Assembly (NCBI GenBank): GCA_016721735.1
Contig: JADKHM010000019.1
Location: forward strand, 620,001-684,000
DNA length: 64,000 nt
Origin: Flavobacterium sp.
Lineage (GTDB): Bacteria > Bacteroidota > Bacteroidia > Flavobacteriales > Flavobacteriaceae
Direction: 5' to 3'
A model generated the notes under the pieces. That model was not told the DNA's origin. It saw only the letters and a list, made by a program, of their open reading frames with translations, and did not search any database. Below are positions 61,244 to 64,000 of the stretch, in pieces; positions within the stretch are counted from its first letter, which is position 1; each line of letters begins with the position of its first letter. Both the position numbers and the translations under genes were made by a program.

Positions 61244-61287
61244 ACCACAGATTCGCAGATTAATTTAAAAATCTGTGAATCTGTGGT
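61244..61287. repeat. 17-bp-stem hairpin, CAGATTC(G/A)CAGAT word
   Basis: ACCACAGATTCGCAGAT (61244-61260) pairs with ATCTGTGAATCTGTGGT (61271-61287) with one G-U position and a 10-base AT loop, then T-rich sequence follows. It is a variant of the hairpin at 48968-49019. Downstream, CTTTGTGCG and CTTTGCGG words occur at about 61324-61340. Confidence 0.75.
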
Positions 61288-61381
61288 CTAATTTTTTAAG
61301 AATTTAGTGAACCTTGCCAAGATCTTTGTGCGCTTTGCGGTTAATTTTTTTGTAAATTCGTCTATCATAAATTATCCGCAC

Positions 61382-62539
61382 ATGAAAATTATTAAAAAAA
61401 TCATACTTTGGTTTGTCGTCGTTTTCGCCACCATTATCGCGTTGCTCTACATTTTCCGTGTTGATTATTTAATAAAAGCGGTTCGCACGATCTATCTCAA
61501 CGGACACACTACAGCGTTTCTTCAAGATTATAAAGAATTTGACAACCGTTCGATTCCTAAAAGCCATACACCACAACCTTGGGCGACAGCCAAAGATTAC
61601 AACAGTGTCAAGCCAACCGATGAACTCGAGAAATGGCACAAAAAATTAGGAACAGTTGCTTTCCTAATCATCAAAAATGACAGCGTTTGGAACGAAAGTT
61701 ACTATGACGATTACGACAAAAATTCCAAATCGAATTCTTTTTCTATGGCGAAAAGCATCGTGTCTGCTTCATTGGGAAAAGCCATCTTGCAAGGCAAAAT
61801 CAAAAATTTAGACCAAAAGGTTTCGGATTTTTTTCCAGAATTTAAAATAGGAAAATCAGCGAATATGACCGTTGGAGATTTATCATCAATGGCCTCTGGA
61901 CTGGATTGGGATGAATCGTACTATAGTCCATTTTCAATTACAACGCGCGCCTATTTTGATGATGATTTAAACAGCGTTATTCTAGGACTAAAAGGCGTTG
62001 ATGAACCTGGGAAAGCCTATAAATACTTAAGTGGCAATACCCAACTGCTCGGGATGTGCATCGAAAAAGCAACTGGGAAAAGTCTAGCGGATTATGTCGC
62101 CGAGAATTTCTGGGAACCAATGGGCGCTGAAAACGAAGCGCTATGGCAAACTGATCACGAGGGCGGAATAGTCAAAGCGTATTGTTGTTTTGCTTCCAAC
62201 GCTAGAGATTTTGCGCGTTTTGGAAAATTATACAAACAACACGGAAAATGGAATGGGCAACAACTATTAGACAGCACCTTCATCGCAACATCGACAAATC
62301 CCAGATTCGAAGCTTCGCCAGAATATGGCTACGGTTGGTGGTTGTGCAATTACAAAGACAAAAAGATATTTTATATGCGCGGTCACTTAGGACAGAACGT
62401 GATTGTGATTCCACAAGACGATTTGATTATTGTTCGTTTGGGAAATCAGCACCAAGCGAGCACCAAAGGCAGTCCACATAGTGACGATTTTTTCGTGTAT
62501 ATTGACGAAACGTATAAAATGCTCGCGCAAAGACACTAA
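61382..62539 (+). CDS. Serine hydrolase of the class C beta-lactamase family
   Basis: 385 residues from ATG 61382; the start 75 bases upstream would put a repeat-derived peptide before the membrane helix (residues 7-25). The catalytic SxxK is 'SMAKS' (Ser121, Lys124) and the tyrosine motif is 'YKYLSGNTQ'; the third box is 'MRGHLGQNVIV' (HxG). The protein is probably anchored to the membrane with its catalytic domain outside the cytoplasm. Family members act as beta-lactamases, DD-peptidases or esterases; the substrate cannot be told, and resistance is not implied. Confidence 0.88.
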   Translation: MKIIKKIILWFVVVFATIIALLYIFRVDYLIKAVRTIYLNGHTTAFLQDYKEFDNRSIPKSHTPQPWATAKDYNSVKPTDELEKWHKKLGTVAFLIIKNDSVWNESYYDDYDKNSKSNSFSMAKSIVSASLGKAILQGKIKNLDQKVSDFFPEFKIGKSANMTVGDLSSMASGLDWDESYYSPFSITTRAYFDDDLNSVILGLKGVDEPGKAYKYLSGNTQLLGMCIEKATGKSLADYVAENFWEPMGAENEALWQTDHEGGIVKAYCCFASNARDFARFGKLYKQHGKWNGQQLLDSTFIATSTNPRFEASPEYGYGWWLCNYKDKKIFYMRGHLGQNVIVIPQDDLIIVRLGNQHQASTKGSPHSDDFFVYIDETYKMLAQRH

Positions 62540-62572
62540 ACCACTTGAAGAGTGGAAAAATTCGGGCCGCGC

Positions 62573-62583
62573 GGGGGGGGGGG
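62573..62583 (+). repeat. Run of eleven G
   Basis: Homopolymer G11 in an otherwise AT-rich genome, within a GC-rich patch (62563-62600), one base upstream of a TTG -33 element. It could be a slippage-prone tract or an assembly artefact. Confidence 0.8.
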
Positions 62584-62584
62584 T

Positions 62585-62616
62585 TTGGGAGGAAGCGCCG
62601 TTTTTAGCTATTTTTG
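62585..62616 (+). promoter_or_regulatory. Promoter of the exonuclease gene
   Basis: TTG at 62585-62587, 21-base spacer and TATTTTTG at 62609-62616 match the Bacteroidota consensus; the ATG lies at 62664. Confidence 0.5.
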
Positions 62617-62663
62617 ATATCAATTAAAGACAAACCACGAATTATTAATTAAATATATACGCC

Positions 62664-63377
62664 ATGATTGAAAAATTAAACCTCGAGAACATCTTGTTTA
62701 TCGACATCGAAACGGTTCCAGAACAAGAAAACTTCACTGCATTAGATCCTGAAATGCAAAACCTTTGGGAACTCAAAACCCAATTTCAGAGAAAAGAAGA
62801 CTACAGTCCAGAAGACTTTTACGAACGCGCCGGAATATGGGCAGAGTTTGGGAAGATTATTTGTATTTCTGTCGGCTATTTCACACTCAAAGGAGACATT
62901 CGGAATTTTAGAGTGACTTCCTTTTTCGGTGAGGAACCCAAGATTTTGAAGGATTTTAGCAACCTAATGAACAATCATTTCGACAAAGCGCAACATCTTT
63001 TGTGCGGTCATAATGCCAAAGAATTTGATATTCCATTTATTGCAAGAAGGATGATTATCAATCAAATTGCAATTCCCAATAAACTCAATTTATTCGGTAA
63101 AAAACCATGGGAAGTGCCGCATTTAGACACTTTAGAACTTTGGAAATTCGGGGACTACAAGCATTTTACTTCATTGAAATTATTGACAAAAATTTTGGGC
63201 ATTCCATCTTCGAAAGGTGACATCGATGGGAGTCAAGTTGGACACGTTTATTACGTAGACAAAGACATCGATCGTATTATAACCTATTGCGAAAAAGACG
63301 TCATCGCTGTGGCGCAGGTTTTTCTTCGGTTTCGAAGGGAAGATTTATTGATTGAAGAGGAAATTTTGCATGTATAA
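62664..63377 (+). CDS. DEDD-type 3'-5' exonuclease (PolB-related, RNase H-like)
   Basis: 237 residues. Exo motif I 'FIDIETVP' (Asp14, Glu16), motif II 'LLCGHNAKEFDIPFIAR' and motif III 'YCEKDVIAVAQVF' give the four acidic metal ligands. This is the stand-alone exonuclease family often annotated as 'ribonuclease H-like' or 'predicted PolB exonuclease-like 3'-5' exonuclease'. It probably degrades single-stranded DNA or RNA 3' ends. A hairpin made of CTTTGCG words follows the stop. Confidence 0.9.
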   Translation: MIEKLNLENILFIDIETVPEQENFTALDPEMQNLWELKTQFQRKEDYSPEDFYERAGIWAEFGKIICISVGYFTLKGDIRNFRVTSFFGEEPKILKDFSNLMNNHFDKAQHLLCGHNAKEFDIPFIARRMIINQIAIPNKLNLFGKKPWEVPHLDTLELWKFGDYKHFTSLKLLTKILGIPSSKGDIDGSQVGHVYYVDKDIDRIITYCEKDVIAVAQVFLRFRREDLLIEEEILHV

Positions 63378-63386
63378 TTAATTGAA

Positions 63387-63445
63387 CTTTGCGGCTCTGC
63401 GTCTTTGCGTGAAATTAAATCTCGCAAAGACGCAGAGCCGCAAAG
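63387..63445. repeat. Perfect 23-bp-stem hairpin, CTTTGCG/GCTCTGCG words
   Basis: Arms 63387-63409 and 63423-63445 are perfectly complementary over 23 bp with a 13-base loop. The arm differs from the hairpin at 60590-60652 at one internal position (GCTC for TCTC), with both arms changed compensatorily. Confidence 0.85.
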
Positions 63446-63514
63446 CATATTGAAATCGATAGAATCCGATTTATAAATGGGATAAAATATATTACATTTA
63501 CGAAAAACTAAAGT

Positions 63515-64000
63515 ATGGTCTTAAGTAGATTTTGGTTGGTAATTTTCATCGCTTCCATCAGTTTTGTGGTGTTTAGCTTGTTTGCTGGAAACAGTTATAC
63601 GATTGATTATGTCTTAAATGGAAAGAAAGACGATCCGATATTAATGTCGGAAAAATACCTCAATCAACTTCCAGTTTTTATCAAAGACAGTATCGAAAAA
63701 GCACCCGATATGACGATGGTGCTTAATCGAGATGCAGTCAACCCTGACACGACTTATGTGTTCAAAAACAAAACCGTTAAAATCTACAGCGGCGTTCAGA
63801 AATCAGACGGATTGCTACCCACTTGTAAGAATACTTTACTCGATTTGATCTTGCCGTTGATTGCGTATCTGGCTTTTTTCTGTGGATTGATGGAGCTCTT
63901 GATCATATCTGGCGCTTCCGGGAAATTGGCTAAAGTACTGAGTCCAGTTTTCGTAAAAGTGTTCCCGAGTATCCCGAAAGACCATCCATCTATCTCCTAT
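63515..64000 (+). CDS. SpmA-like nucleoside-recognition-domain membrane protein, 5' part only
   Basis: Starts at ATG 63515 (MVLSRFWLVIFIASISFVVF) and runs off the right edge, giving 162 residues here. An N-terminal membrane helix is followed by a polar stretch of about 90 residues, then a second membrane region ('LILPLIAYLAFFCGLMELLI') and 'SGASGKLAKVLSPVFVKVFP', which is typical of the Gate/nucleoside-recognition domain of spore maturation protein A homologues. In non-sporulating Bacteroidota its role is unknown. A TACATTTA -7-like box lies at 63493-63500. Confidence 0.82.
   Translation, partial: MVLSRFWLVIFIASISFVVFSLFAGNSYTIDYVLNGKKDDPILMSEKYLNQLPVFIKDSIEKAPDMTMVLNRDAVNPDTTYVFKNKTVKIYSGVQKSDGLLPTCKNTLLDLILPLIAYLAFFCGLMELLIISGASGKLAKVLSPVFVKVFPSIPKDHPSISY

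Noticed and set aside
61307..61381. N-terminal extension of the serine hydrolase
   Set aside because: The segment derives from CTTTGCG-type intergenic sequence and would precede the membrane anchor; the ATG at 61382 is preferred.

Overview
The window reads as a chromosomal segment of a Flavobacteriaceae member, most likely Flavobacterium. Evidence: A+T-rich DNA; promoters of the Bacteroidota type (TTG, about 19 nt, TAnnTTTG); few recognisable Shine-Dalgarno sequences and several TTG starts; type IX secretion (T9SS) C-terminal sorting domains on two exported proteins; a SprE-like gliding/T9SS lipoprotein; and an ATP synthase operon without beta and epsilon genes. I see no tRNA, rRNA, CRISPR array, prophage or insertion sequence. 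No gene-free stretch exceeds about 300 bases; the longest (60444-60726) is filled by repeats and a promoter.

Layout. 1-13855 is a cell-surface polysaccharide locus: a flippase end, a GT4 glycosyltransferase, an AsnB-type amidotransferase, four O-antigen polymerase/ligase-like membrane proteins, a TagA/WecG transferase, a UDP-xylose synthase-like enzyme, an initiating sugar-phosphate transferase, a GT2 transferase and, convergently, a CapK-like adenylate-forming enzyme. 13966-22052 holds purD, two small flavobacterial membrane proteins, upp, a DUF4254 protein, a GT9 heptosyltransferase-like enzyme, a secreted PPAD-like peptidylarginine deiminase and a PaaE-like oxidoreductase. 22261-31292 runs sprE, bactofilin, atpZ, a small 4-TM protein and atpBEFHAG. 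31374-42515 carries a GNAT protein, a flippase, dut, a sugar nucleotidyltransferase, a TPR protein, a DUF4292 lipoprotein, an EnvC-like factor, a T9SS cargo, a thioesterase, an HU/SPOR protein and dprA. 42516-48951 has trpS, two plsC paralogues, recA, a TPR protein, an acyl-ACP desaturase and an HD hydrolase. 49050-60443 is a haem super-cluster: leftward araC, hemH, hemJ-like, an NtrY-like kinase and a crotonase; rightward hemA-C-D-E-F-B and a cytochrome c. The right end has ogt, a serine hydrolase, a DEDD exonuclease and the start of a SpmA-like gene.

Two genome-scale patterns stand out. First, several genes, including housekeeping ones (atpA, purD, upp), are broken by single-base indels, often in short homopolymers, so the sequence probably contains residual indel errors. 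Second, the intergenic spaces hold two kinds of structured repeat: a modular palindromic element of about 75-110 bp with a variable central hairpin (four copies), and long hairpins whose arms are built from iterated short 'words', with the same word reused at distant loci.
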